Below, piece after piece: positions 1 through 7,573 of a stretch of DNA of 7,783 nt. The notes beneath the pieces are model-generated. The model had not been told where the DNA came from. It ran no database searches and saw only the letters and a list, made by a program, of their open reading frames with translations. This DNA is from Alphaproteobacteria bacterium (lineage in GTDB: Bacteria > Pseudomonadota > Alphaproteobacteria > RF32 > CAG-977): assembly GCA_017476085.1 (NCBI GenBank), contig JAFVEJ010000198.1:1-7783 (forward strand), read 5' to 3'. The position numbers and the translations under genes are program-made. Positions within the stretch are counted from its first letter, which is position 1. The number at the start of each line of letters is the position of its first letter.

Positions 1-1481
1 CTGGAAATTGTTCCCAAATCATTTGACGTGAAGTCTGCCGGCAAAGGATCCAGGCCTAACGTCACAAAAACATATCCTGTTGCATCCTGCAATTCCGCCC
101 AATTCATCGCCGATCTTAACCTGGCGAACAACGCTCTGGCAGCGGCGGACACTTTTTCCGCTTCGGTCAAAATATCTTTTTCGGCATTTTCAGAAGCCCG
201 CTGAGCCATTTTTTCGGCGACATCGGCTATTTCAACGCTGAGCTGATACGTTTCCTTGGCTCCCTGATAACGTCCCCAGCCGATATGTGTCTGAGTCAGG
301 ACAGTCATTGCCAGAACCTGACGATTCAGATTGGCGACAGCCTCTTTAACTTCGCCATATTCCAATGTTCTTTGCATTCTGGCAGGATTCAACAGATTCC
401 ATCCCAGTTGAGCGGCAGCCTGCAGCCATGAATTATTCGATAAAAATTCATCACTGTCATAGTTTGCCGATACGGACAGATTTATTCCGGGCAATAATTT
501 CAACAGTGCCTTTTTAGCGGCCAAACGCGTATTCTGCAGCTTATAGTCTTCCTCGCGCAGTTCTGGTCTGTTCATAAGAGCCAACCACTCAAGCCGATCT
601 AAATTTGACCGGATTTCCGGCAAAACGAAATTACCGTTTTCAGAACCGACCAAACGATCACGCGTTCCCGGTTTTAAATTCATCAGCGCGGCCAGATTTT
701 CACGAGACAAAAGCAATTCTTTTTTCATTTCGCTCAAATCACGCATCGTTTCCATCAAACCCATTTGATAGTTCAACAGAACGGAGGCATTCGCGTTTTT
801 GTCGTTCCCCTTATCACGCAAGCTTTCCAGAACAAACGTTGCCTCTTCCATCAATTCGTCAATTTCCGGAGACAAGCGTTCCGCAGCCAGAGCGCGCCAA
901 TAAGCCGCGCGCACATCCTGCAGCAGCGACTGGACCTGTTTGCGGCGCCGCTCTTTTGTCATCAAAATTTTATTTGCGTCCTGTTTTGCCTGATAATAGC
1001 TGGCGCCGAAATCCAAGATGTTCCAACTGATTTGCGCACTGGCAATACCATGAGATTTATCGCTGTACGCTTTTGCATCCCTGGACATAACGCCGTTCTG
1101 CATTGACTTTGAAACAACGGCTTCATAATTGCTGCGGGCGGAATAACCGGCCTGTGCGGACACCTGAGGCAGCATATCGACAGAAGAAAGATTATACTGT
1201 TTGGCGGACAAAGCTGTTTCCATCATTTTCAAACGGGAATTCAAATTATATTTCAATGCCCGGGCCATAGCGTCATACAAAGAAATCGGCGTAAAAATTT
1301 TATTGGAACGCTGATCCTGAAACATTTCCTGGATATCCTGATCCACGCGAACGGCGCGTTCCCAATCGCTTAACGGCTCAGGTTTAACCGAACAAGCTGC
1401 AATCAGCAAAACCGCCGCCGAAGCTGTCAAAAAGGACGTTCTTTTCCAAATTTTTTTCCTGATCAAAAACTCTTGTTTCAT
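1..1481 (-). CDS. TolC-family outer-membrane efflux lipoprotein (3' end off window)
   Basis: This is an outer-membrane channel of the TolC/OprM family, the exit duct of tripartite efflux or type I secretion systems. The frame is open for 493 codons from the ATG at 1481 to the left edge. Residues 1-30 form a lipoprotein signal peptide: a basic start, a hydrophobic stretch, then the lipobox IAAC with Cys30 as the lipidated residue. The family hallmark SWNILDFGASYYQAK lies near residues 153-167, and a second related segment (QLGWNLLNPAR) follows about 200 residues later, as expected for the duplicated OEP repeats. The end that is visible reads LGLDPLP, typical of the family's C-terminal part. 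At about 500 residues the length is normal, so only a short tail is missing. The ATG overlaps the stop of the preceding 318-codon gene by ATGA, so translation is probably coupled. The adaptor and pump genes, if present, would lie off the left edge. The family is clear; the substrate is not. Confidence 0.93.
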   Translation of the reverse strand, partial: MKQEFLIRKKIWKRTSFLTASAAVLLIAACSVKPEPLSDWERAVRVDQDIQEMFQDQRSNKIFTPISLYDAMARALKYNLNSRLKMMETALSAKQYNLSSVDMLPQVSAQAGYSARSNYEAVVSKSMQNGVMSRDAKAYSDKSHGIASAQISWNILDFGASYYQAKQDANKILMTKERRRKQVQSLLQDVRAAYWRALAAERLSPEIDELMEEATFVLESLRDKGNDKNANASVLLNYQMGLMETMRDLSEMKKELLLSRENLAALMNLKPGTRDRLVGSENGNFVLPEIRSNLDRLEWLALMNRPELREEDYKLQNTRLAAKKALLKLLPGINLSVSANYDSDEFLSNNSWLQAAAQLGWNLLNPARMQRTLEYGEVKEAVANLNRQVLAMTVLTQTHIGWGRYQGAKETYQLSVEIADVAEKMAQRASENAEKDILTEAEKVSAAARALFARLRSAMNWAELQDATGYVFVTLGLDPLPADFTSNDLGTIS

Positions 1482-2434
1482 TTTACGTCCTTTATTTTAT
1501 CGCTTTTTAACATTTTTTGCAGTCTCTGCATCAAAATCCGTTTTTCTTTTAAAAGATCATTTCCTTGAATTTGATCAGTTTTTTTTGCGCTGTCAAGCAA
1601 AGAGGCTGAACCACGCTTACTTTCATCCGTTTTTTCAATCAAAAACGAATCATTCGCCATCATATTAATGCCGGTTGATAAATCCAACATATCGTTAATC
1701 AAAAGAGACCAAACAGCGTCATCGCATTCTTTCAGTCCGCCCATATGTTCCGTTTCATGGAAATAAAAATCTTCGGCTCTATCAATTATTGTATCGGATA
1801 AAAAAGTTTCCGGCGTCTCCTCCACAATCTTTTTTTCTTGAAATTCTTTTGTTTTCAATATCCTATCCAACTTTTCCAGCTCAAAATCGATACGAATGAT
1901 TTCCTTTAACGCAACAAAGAACGTTTGCATGCCTGACAACTGTTCCGAAAAGCCCTTTTGTTCGGCCCGCAATAAATTTTTTTGATACGAATCATAAACA
2001 CGATCCGCCTCTTCAATATCAAGAGCAACGGAACCGTCAACGGCATCGAGAACAGGCACAATTTCGTCCAGCATATCCGCTATATTGTTTTTTTCCGATC
2101 TTTGATCTTCAATTATAAGCGACTGAAAATCGTTTTGAAAATCCGCAATATCCGACTGCAAAGAAAGAATCCCGAACATCCGATCTTCCGATTTTCCCGA
2201 CGGATTGAGGTTCAACCAAGCTTTTCGAAAAATGTCCGACGATGAATCGGTCTGCCATACCCGGGGAATGGGAACGCTTTGCAAAAACGGCCGATCGATC
2301 GTTTTATCCAAAGAATAAGAATTGCGCGCCGGATTTAAAAACGAATCAGAATTTGCGGCCTTCTGTCCTGCCGCCAGAAAAAACAGAACCGCTGCGGGGA
2401 AGCATATTATTCTGATATGTTTCTTTTTAATCAA
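1478..2434 (-). CDS. Exported protein of unknown function, coupled to the TolC-like gene
   Basis: I do not recognise this 318-residue protein. The N-terminus (KKKHIRIICFPAAVLFFLAA) has a basic region and a hydrophobic core, so it is probably a Sec signal peptide cut near residues 22-27; there is no lipobox Cys. The mature part is hydrophilic, charged and mostly helical, with heptad-like stretches around 135-205 and 285-312. Residues 226-230 read HETEH, which formally matches HExxH, but the charged fourth residue is unusual for a zinc protease and I give it little weight. The start is a TTG, preceded by GAGAGG nine bases upstream; an in-frame TAA lies just above, and the first in-frame ATG (about residue 86) would remove the signal peptide, so TTG is the best start. 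The TGA stop overlaps the ATG of the TolC-like gene. Coupling suggests a periplasmic partner or regulator of the efflux channel; this is inference only. Confidence 0.8.
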   Translation of the reverse strand: MIKKKHIRIICFPAAVLFFLAAGQKAANSDSFLNPARNSYSLDKTIDRPFLQSVPIPRVWQTDSSSDIFRKAWLNLNPSGKSEDRMFGILSLQSDIADFQNDFQSLIIEDQRSEKNNIADMLDEIVPVLDAVDGSVALDIEEADRVYDSYQKNLLRAEQKGFSEQLSGMQTFFVALKEIIRIDFELEKLDRILKTKEFQEKKIVEETPETFLSDTIIDRAEDFYFHETEHMGGLKECDDAVWSLLINDMLDLSTGINMMANDSFLIEKTDESKRGSASLLDSAKKTDQIQGNDLLKEKRILMQRLQKMLKSDKIKDVK

Positions 2435-2534
2435 ACCGACTTGCCTCTCAAAAAAGACACTTTATTTAAAAATAGTTTTTCAGATAAAAGCTAAAAAAAG
2501 GTATAAAGAAAACAGAGAAACCGGATTCTTTTTC

Positions 2535-2542
2535 AAAGGAGG
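2535..2542 (+). promoter_or_regulatory. Strong Shine-Dalgarno of hydF
   Basis: AAAGGAGG lies five bases before the ATG at 2548. It is the best ribosome binding site in the window and fixes the original hydF start. It matters because the nonsense codons come 9 and 14 codons later, so ribosomes should still load and then stop early. The 113-base gap (2435-2547) between this gene and the divergent exported-protein gene must hold promoters for both directions. It is very A/T-rich, and no pair of boxes stands out enough to name. Confidence 0.8.
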
Positions 2543-2547
2543 CATCA

Positions 2548-3744
2548 ATGGCAGAAACCGCTCCAAGAGGCTAACGTTTAAATATCTGACTTTTCGGCAG
2601 GCGGAATGTCGGAAAATCATCTCTTTTAAACGCCCTGTGCGCCCAACAGGTTTCTATCGTTTCCGACACGGCCGGAACCACTACGGACGCCGTTTCAAAA
2701 ATTTATGAATTGATTCCTGTGGGGCCTGTCACTTTTTTTGATACGGCCGGCATTGATGATTCGGGAAACATCGGGGAACTGCGCATCGCCGCCACCCGCA
2801 AAATCATCAATAAAGTCGATATTGCTCTGTTGGTAACGGACGAAAACGGCATCGGCAGATATGAAAACACCTTAATAAAAACGTTCAATGATTTAAAAGT
2901 ACCGTTTATCCTCGTCTTCAACAAAAGCGATTTGGGTTCTCCTTCATCGGATACGGCGCTCGCCTGCCCCGCAATACATATTTGCGCTGCCGACGGAAAA
3001 AACATAGAAGCCTTAAAACAGCTGATTAAAGATACCGTTCCCGATCATTTAAAGAATGCGCCGGCACTGGTGCGCGACTTAATTAAACCGGAGCAAACGG
3101 TTGTTTGTGTTGCTCCGATAGATTCTTCCGCGCCGAAAGGTCGTTTAATCTTACCTCAGGTACAGGTTATCAGAGATATTTTGGATGCGAACGCATACGC
3201 TTATGTTGTTCAAAACGATCGGGACTTTTTAAAAATTCTGGAAAATTTAAAAGCACCGCCGGCTTTGGTCATTACGGATTCTCAGCTGATCCGCCAGGTA
3301 AACGCGGTCGTTCCCCGGGAAATCGCCTTAACCACATTTTCCACACTGTTTGCCCGCTACAAGGGCGACTTAAAACTTCTTTACGAAGGAGCAGCGCGAC
3401 TAACGGAACTGGAAGAAAACGACAGCGTTCTGATTGCCGAAGCATGTTCTCATCATGTTCAGGATGATGACATCGCCCGTGTTAAGATACCGAATTTAAT
3501 CACAAAGACTTTAGGTAAAAACATTCATTTCGAATGGTCTGCCGGAACAGATTTTCCGGAGGATTTACAAAAATTCAACGTCGTTATCCACTGCGGCGGC
3601 TGCATGCTGTCCCGACTGGAAACGTTGCGGCGACTGAATGAGTGTATTCGCCGCGGCGTACCCGTAACGAACTTCGGCATAGCTCTTTCCGCTATGCAGG
3701 GCGTTTTAAAACGCGTTGTTCAACCTTTTGGATTAAACAAATGA
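2548..3744 (+). pseudogene. hydF: [FeFe]-hydrogenase maturation GTPase HydF, interrupted by two nonsense codons
   Basis: HydF is the GTPase and scaffold that, with the radical-SAM enzymes HydE and HydG, builds the 2Fe subcluster and delivers it to [FeFe]-hydrogenase. From the ATG at 2548 the frame is 398 codons long, a normal HydF length. It carries the G1 P-loop GRRNVGKSS (codons 17-25), G2 region DTAGTTTD (40-47), G3 DTAG (65-68) and G4 NKSD (125-128). The middle has the dimerisation-domain signature APKGRLILPQVQ. The C-terminal cluster-binding set is CSH at codons 300-302 and HCGGC at 348-352. However, codon 9 (2572-2574) is TAA and codon 14 (2587-2589) is TGA. The residues between and after them (RLNI, LFGRR) still align with HydF, so these are substitutions, not indels. 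No ATG, GTG or TTG lies between the stops and the P-loop. The longest uninterrupted stretch with a usable start begins at TTG 2710, has no Shine-Dalgarno, and lacks G1 and G2. No hydE, hydG or hydrogenase gene is in the window. Confidence 0.85.
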
Positions 3745-4010
3745 AAAAGATTTTTTTATGGACTGTTTGCACCGTCTCCCTCTTTGGCTGCGGTTTGCTT
3801 TCTCAAGAAGAAAAGCCTTTTTATGAAAAGGTGTACGCCTTACCGACGGAAGCGCGCGAATGGGCGTCAAAAGCGCCTTTAAAAGATTTATGTCAGGGCA
3901 CAAAAAACTGGCGGCATGAATATATCCGCGAAGCGGCTCTGAATGAAATTAAAGCGCGTGATATTGATACAAGAGAGTGCTACTATACCGGTATGGAATT
4001 AACTCCGTAA
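3741..4010 (+). CDS. Small lipoprotein of unknown function
   Basis: This 89-residue protein starts with a lipoprotein signal (MKKIFLWTVCTVSLFGC), giving a probable lipidated Cys17; the lipobox LFGC has Phe at -2, a mild departure from consensus. The mature part is about 73 residues, charged and probably helical (HEYIREAALNEIKARDID), with two further Cys, in DLCQG and RECYY, that could form a periplasmic disulfide. An upstream in-frame extension exists inside hydF, but the ATG at 3741 is preferred because it creates the signal peptide and overlaps the hydF TGA as ATGA. That overlap suggests the gene was translated by ribosomes arriving from hydF, so the hydF nonsense codons could lower its expression. 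I do not recognise the family. No function is assigned. Confidence 0.82.
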   Translation: MKKIFLWTVCTVSLFGCGLLSQEEKPFYEKVYALPTEAREWASKAPLKDLCQGTKNWRHEYIREAALNEIKARDIDTRECYYTGMELTP

Positions 4011-4025
4011 GAAGAGGTTTTAAAA

Positions 4026-4265
4026 ATGTCTTGGCTGGATGAAGCACAACAAATCGTCAAACAAAAGCAGCAGCAAAGCGATAATGCTTTTGCGCCGAAC
4101 GGAACCGAACAGCGCGAACAACTGGTCAAAAAACTGAAAATGCTGTATGACAACGCGACCGAACGCGAAATCAACAAAGCGATAGATGATGCTTTGGATC
4201 GATTTTCCCCACCATACGAAGAAAAAGCTTTTATGGATTTTTTAAGATTAAAGTTAGAGGATTAA
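4026..4265 (+). CDS. Small helical cytoplasmic protein, unknown function
   Basis: This 79-residue protein has no signal peptide or membrane segment. It is rich in Gln, Lys, Glu and Asp, with predicted helices at about residues 2-18 (a Gln/Lys run KQKQQQ), 27-42 and 45-60, and a last helix after the SPP turn at 61-63. AGAGG sits nine bases before the ATG, and the gene begins 15 bases after the lipoprotein stop and ends two bases before the TPR gene, so it belongs to the same transcript. The evenly spaced operon position and ribosome binding site support it as a real gene despite its size. It could be an adaptor binding the adjacent TPR protein, but nothing in the sequence shows that directly. 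I do not recognise the family. Confidence 0.78.
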   Translation: MSWLDEAQQIVKQKQQQSDNAFAPNGTEQREQLVKKLKMLYDNATEREINKAIDDALDRFSPPYEEKAFMDFLRLKLED

Positions 4266-4267
4266 TT

Positions 4268-4957
4268 ATGCAGAATGCACTTGTCGAAAAGCTTAATCAG
4301 GCCCGCTTGTTAAAAAGACATTTCAAATTAGATGAAACCGTTGACGTATTGAAAGAATGCCTGGAACTTGATCCGTCCTGTTTAATCGCGGCCGCACAAG
4401 CTGGATTATGTTTGCTGATGTTGGGAAAACCGACAGAAGCGAAACCTTTTCTGAAAAAAACATTTGAAGAATCTCAGCAAAAAGATCTGCTTGTCGGATC
4501 TTATCTGGCGGCGTGTTTAACGGCGCTTGGAAAGGAAAACCAGGCAAACGAGATTTTGTCCGACATTCAAAATGATGAATTTTCGATAGCGGAAACATAT
4601 ATGCTTACCGCAGAAATGATGTGTGAAAAAAAACAATATGAAGCTGCTGTCCGCTTGATTGACGGATTATCCGTTCATTTTTCACAAGATCTTTTTTTCA
4701 GCCGTCCGATCAACCATTATCGTATGATTCGCGTTTTAGCTCATGCCGGATTGACGGATATTGCCAAACAACTGGCTGAAGCTTTGTCGGAAAACGCTCC
4801 GGAAAGTTGGGAAACCCTAGCTTCAAACGCTTCTGTCGCAATTGCCGAAGAAAAATATGAAGAAGCTTACTCCCTTACCGTCAAGGCTTTAAAAAAAGGA
4901 GGATCGTCTTATCCTTTATTAGCCGCACAGCAGCATTGGCTGGCAATGAACAAATAA
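4268..4957 (+). CDS. TPR-repeat protein
   Basis: This 229-residue protein is built almost wholly of tetratricopeptide-like helix pairs, which serve as protein-protein docking surfaces. Recognisable units lie near residues 5-38 (ending LELDP), 39-70 (AGLCLLMLGKPTEA), 72-104 (AACLTALGKENQA), 107-138 (AEMMCEKKQYEAA) and 186-220 (AIAEEKYEEAYSL). They show the usual small residue, Gly/Lys turn and Ala pattern. There is no signal peptide, so it should be cytoplasmic. AGAGG lies nine bases upstream of the ATG, and the gap to the preceding gene is only two bases. It closes the hydF run; 75 bases then separate it from the next gene. TPR proteins cannot be assigned a partner from sequence alone; an assembly role linked to HydF or to the small genes beside it is possible but unproven. 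Confidence 0.85.
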   Translation: MQNALVEKLNQARLLKRHFKLDETVDVLKECLELDPSCLIAAAQAGLCLLMLGKPTEAKPFLKKTFEESQQKDLLVGSYLAACLTALGKENQANEILSDIQNDEFSIAETYMLTAEMMCEKKQYEAAVRLIDGLSVHFSQDLFFSRPINHYRMIRVLAHAGLTDIAKQLAEALSENAPESWETLASNASVAIAEEKYEEAYSLTVKALKKGGSSYPLLAAQQHWLAMNK

Positions 4958-4970
4958 TGGTTATATAGTA

Positions 4971-4999
4971 TTGACTTCTTGTAAAAAATATAAAAGAAT
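4971..4999 (+). promoter_or_regulatory. Candidate promoter for the metallopeptidase gene
   Basis: TTGACT at 4971-4976 (five of six to TTGACA) and AAGAAT at 4994-4999 (four of six to TATAAT) are 17 bases apart in an A/T-rich gap. A start site near 5006 would give a short leader of about 27 bases. The following gene has no clear Shine-Dalgarno (TTATTTATT precedes its ATG), which fits an A/T-rich, weakly structured leader. No terminator is visible after the TPR gene, so readthrough is also possible. Confidence 0.45.
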
Positions 5000-5032
5000 A
5001 AATACTCTGAATTCACATTTTGGTTATTTATT

Positions 5033-6175
5033 ATGGGATTGCTTTCGGATATCTTTTCAGGAAAAAAGACGTATTCTTCCTCTCATTTAAAGGAAAAAGT
5101 TTTAACTTTAACTATTGCCGGGGCAACAATATTTTCTCCGATCAATACAGTTGCCGCAAAAACGGTTCCGTTCAAAGATAAAGTTTCAGATAAGACCGAA
5201 ATAGTTCAAAACCAAGACTCTTTACGCATACAAACCGATTCGGTCACCGCAAAGTTTTCCGATTTTCGCCTTAAAAACGCTGCGGAACGTATGATGAAAA
5301 CGCAAACGGGGCGTTCTGTTTTAACAAAATTAACGCAAAAAAATATTCCCGTCGAAATGTCATCGGAAATTGCTTCCGACCTTGGCGGAGCTTACTTTCC
5401 CGCTTCAAAAAAAATTTTGATCAATCCTGCCTGCTCTAACGATTTGATCGCATCCATTCTGGTACATGAGGGGACACACGCTTTACAAGCTGCAAACGGT
5501 TGCCGACTGGGGCCGCAGCTGAACATGGAATCGTATATTAACCTGAATAAAGCAATGGAAGCCGACGCCATGAAAAATCAGCTGTTCGCAGCGGCTGAGC
5601 TGAAAGATTTGGGAGACGCTTCCGTTTATAAAGAATTCGCGCGGGAACATTCGATGCTGGTCAAATCATACGAACGTTTTTGTGAAAAGTATGGAGAGCA
5701 GAGAGATTCTATCGCAAAACACACTATGTTGGCATATTACAACAATCGCAGTTACGTCAAAACATACGAAAACAGATATGTCAATGCTTTAGAAACCTTT
5801 TATAAAGCCGCTCAAAAAAGCAACACCCCGGGAATCTTTCAAAAAGACATCAGCAAAGCGGAAATTATTCACCGTATTTGTCATTTGGACGGCAAACACT
5901 ATATGAATGAGGCCGATACTCTTTTCTTACAGGACAGCGCGCGCAATTATGTAATGAAAAGCACATACAACAGTTTGGAAAAATTATCTAAAAAGCATGC
6001 CGTCTTTTTAAATAACAATCCTGTTTTCAAACAAGATACTTCTTATCAAAAGTTTTATATCGTCGATTATAAGGGACGCGTCCTTCGAAATCCGACAAAG
6101 GGACAAAACAGCCCATATACAACGAAACCGATAAAAACCGCTCTTTCGTATCACAAACAGCGAAACGGACGATAG
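5033..6175 (+). CDS. Exported putative zinc metallopeptidase (HEGTH motif)
   Basis: This 380-residue protein has a hydrophobic stretch at about residues 22-38 after a longer than usual polar start, followed by TVAAKT, so cleavage after Ala42 and export to the periplasm are likely. The key motif is LVHEGTHALQ at residues 143-152: His145, Glu146 and His149 form HExxH, the zinc and catalytic set. Glu176 in AMEADAM, 27 residues later, is a good candidate third ligand as in gluzincins. Upstream, GGAYFPASKKILINPAC looks like the strand and edge that precede the active helix in small bacterial peptidases. The C-terminal 200 residues are Lys- and Tyr-rich and mostly helical, with no family I recognise. 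It resembles the uncharacterised putative metallopeptidase family I recall as DUF6782, but that name is from memory. The start has no Shine-Dalgarno. The gene converges on the kinase-fusion gene, 65 bases apart. Confidence 0.78.
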   Translation: MGLLSDIFSGKKTYSSSHLKEKVLTLTIAGATIFSPINTVAAKTVPFKDKVSDKTEIVQNQDSLRIQTDSVTAKFSDFRLKNAAERMMKTQTGRSVLTKLTQKNIPVEMSSEIASDLGGAYFPASKKILINPACSNDLIASILVHEGTHALQAANGCRLGPQLNMESYINLNKAMEADAMKNQLFAAAELKDLGDASVYKEFAREHSMLVKSYERFCEKYGEQRDSIAKHTMLAYYNNRSYVKTYENRYVNALETFYKAAQKSNTPGIFQKDISKAEIIHRICHLDGKHYMNEADTLFLQDSARNYVMKSTYNSLEKLSKKHAVFLNNNPVFKQDTSYQKFYIVDYKGRVLRNPTKGQNSPYTTKPIKTALSYHKQRNGR

Positions 6176-6240
6176 ATTCCGTCCCGCAAACCGGAAAGAA
6201 AGCTCTTCTCTTTTTTAGAAGCCACACAGGATGAACGGGA

Positions 6241-7428
6241 TCAGAGCAGCAGCCTGATTGACAGCTTTTTCTCAAGATATTCTTTTTCCTGATCCGTTAA
6301 CGGACGCACCGTATTATATCCCCGAATAAACGGCAAAAAGTTATCTTTATTTTTGCTTCTTCTATAAAAACGTACAAGGCCTTCCACAAAAGGCAGGTAT
6401 TCGTGCACATCAAAATCTATCAGCGCCAAAGAACCGTCCGGCCGCATAATGACATTTTTTTCGTTAATATCTCTGTGGCAAACGCCTTTAGGAAATTTTC
6501 GGAGACGAAAATAGCGGATAGAAAAAACAGTTTTTTTCATTAAATATTCTCTGAAATAGATGAATATCTGACAAAAGAAATTCGGATGTTTTATGAACAT
6601 AATAGGTCTTTTGTATTTCAAACCGGAAGTAACGGAATGTAATTTTCCGACCAATTCGCCTATTTTATACATATTTGCCGCATTTTTTGGAAACATATTT
6701 GTTCCTTTAATTTTTTCCTGCACATAGACATAATTGCCATTACGAAAATATGAATCTTCGATTTTAGCCACTTCCATATTATCTTCATATAAGCGCTGCT
6801 GTATGCCTTGAGCAGTCGCATATTTGAAAAAACGAACTATAGATATATTCGGAACAACGGCCAATATGCTTTCACAGTTTGGTGTTTTCACATTATAAAC
6901 GATCTTCGCCTCTTTTCGGGATAATATTTCCAATTCAACGTCGTCACCGTATTTTGCATAAAACTTGTCCAATATATCCGACTTGTTAAAATGGATTCCC
7001 AAAGACAAAAGAAATATCGGCATAAAACAAAGTGCCTCCATAAATTCCTCTTCTAAGATTTCGATATTTAAGTCGTCTTTATAAACAGCAGCGATCCATT
7101 CCGGTTCTGTTATTTCCTCCAAAACCGATAGAAGAACAAAAATCATCGTACAGATAGTATAAAAATTTAAAAAATCCGAAAAAGGAACTTCTATATACCA
7201 AGCTTTTTCGCATAGAATCCGCGCATAAAGAAGCGCTGCAATAGAAAAAACAAAACCGAATTTCCAATATATAAACGGGAAAACAGAGGTCAAAACATCA
7301 TCTAATTCCTGGCATGCGGCAAAAAAGCATCCTGCTACAAATAACAATAATACCGGCCGCCAATTGCTATGATCTTTAGCCTGCCAACCAAAAAAAACAC
7401 ATCCTAACAACAACCCAAAAATCTGCAT
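6241..7428 (-). CDS. Membrane protein fused to an APH/choline-kinase-like phosphotransferase domain
   Basis: This 395-residue protein joins two parts. Residues 1-147 hold about five membrane helices (near 2-15, 24-39, 54-72, 86-103 and 130-146), with acidic groups at their edges: QELDD, LEE and LEEEFMEA. Residues 165-395 look like a kinase of the aminoglycoside-phosphotransferase superfamily. They have a possible ATP-binding Lys202 (VRFFKYA), hinge-like YVQEKIKG at 235-242, catalytic loop CHRDINEKN at 317-325 with Asp320 and Asn325, and metal-binding IDFD at 337-340 in place of DFG. The kinase side should face the cytoplasm; the substrate is unknown, perhaps a small molecule, lipid or sugar. 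I chose the ATG at 7428, preceded by AGAGA; a TTG at 7500 would add 24 residues but has no ribosome site. The protein ends at a TGA. A single open frame links both halves, so the fusion is not a frameshift artefact. Confidence 0.78.
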   Translation of the reverse strand: MQIFGLLLGCVFFGWQAKDHSNWRPVLLLFVAGCFFAACQELDDVLTSVFPFIYWKFGFVFSIAALLYARILCEKAWYIEVPFSDFLNFYTICTMIFVLLSVLEEITEPEWIAAVYKDDLNIEILEEEFMEALCFMPIFLLSLGIHFNKSDILDKFYAKYGDDVELEILSRKEAKIVYNVKTPNCESILAVVPNISIVRFFKYATAQGIQQRLYEDNMEVAKIEDSYFRNGNYVYVQEKIKGTNMFPKNAANMYKIGELVGKLHSVTSGLKYKRPIMFIKHPNFFCQIFIYFREYLMKKTVFSIRYFRLRKFPKGVCHRDINEKNVIMRPDGSLALIDFDVHEYLPFVEGLVRFYRRSKNKDNFLPFIRGYNTVRPLTDQEKEYLEKKLSIRLLL

Positions 7429-7573
7429 ATTTTTTTCTCTGAAAGAAACGAGCCCTTGTTCGGCAAAGCAAACTATGAAAAATAAAAGCTGACAAAACAA
7501 AGAAAAGAGGCTTACATAAATTCTGATACAGCCTTTGTTTCAGAGCGCTTTGTTCCTAATACTTTTGTATAAT

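Noticed and set aside
605..1106. Two plus-strand open frames of 141 and 113 codons
   Set aside because: They lie wholly opposite the TolC-like gene, have no recognisable content, and their composition is what a reverse reading of that gene gives.
2572..2589. Genetic-code reassignment as an explanation for the hydF stops
   Set aside because: TAA, TGA and TAG are all used as ordinary gene ends in this window, and two different stop codons would both need to be recoded.
2322..2708. Plus-strand open frame of 128 codons crossing the start of hydF
   Set aside because: It runs antisense to the exported-protein gene, then through the gap, then out of frame through hydF. It carries no motif, and the HydF residues are in another frame.
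6197..6224. Possible terminator between the convergent genes
   Set aside because: Only a five-base stem (CTTCT/AGAAG) around a T-rich loop, with no T-run after it in either direction.
7568..7573. Perfect TATAAT on the plus strand
   Set aside because: No acceptable -35 box at 16-18 bases and no plus-strand gene downstream before the edge.
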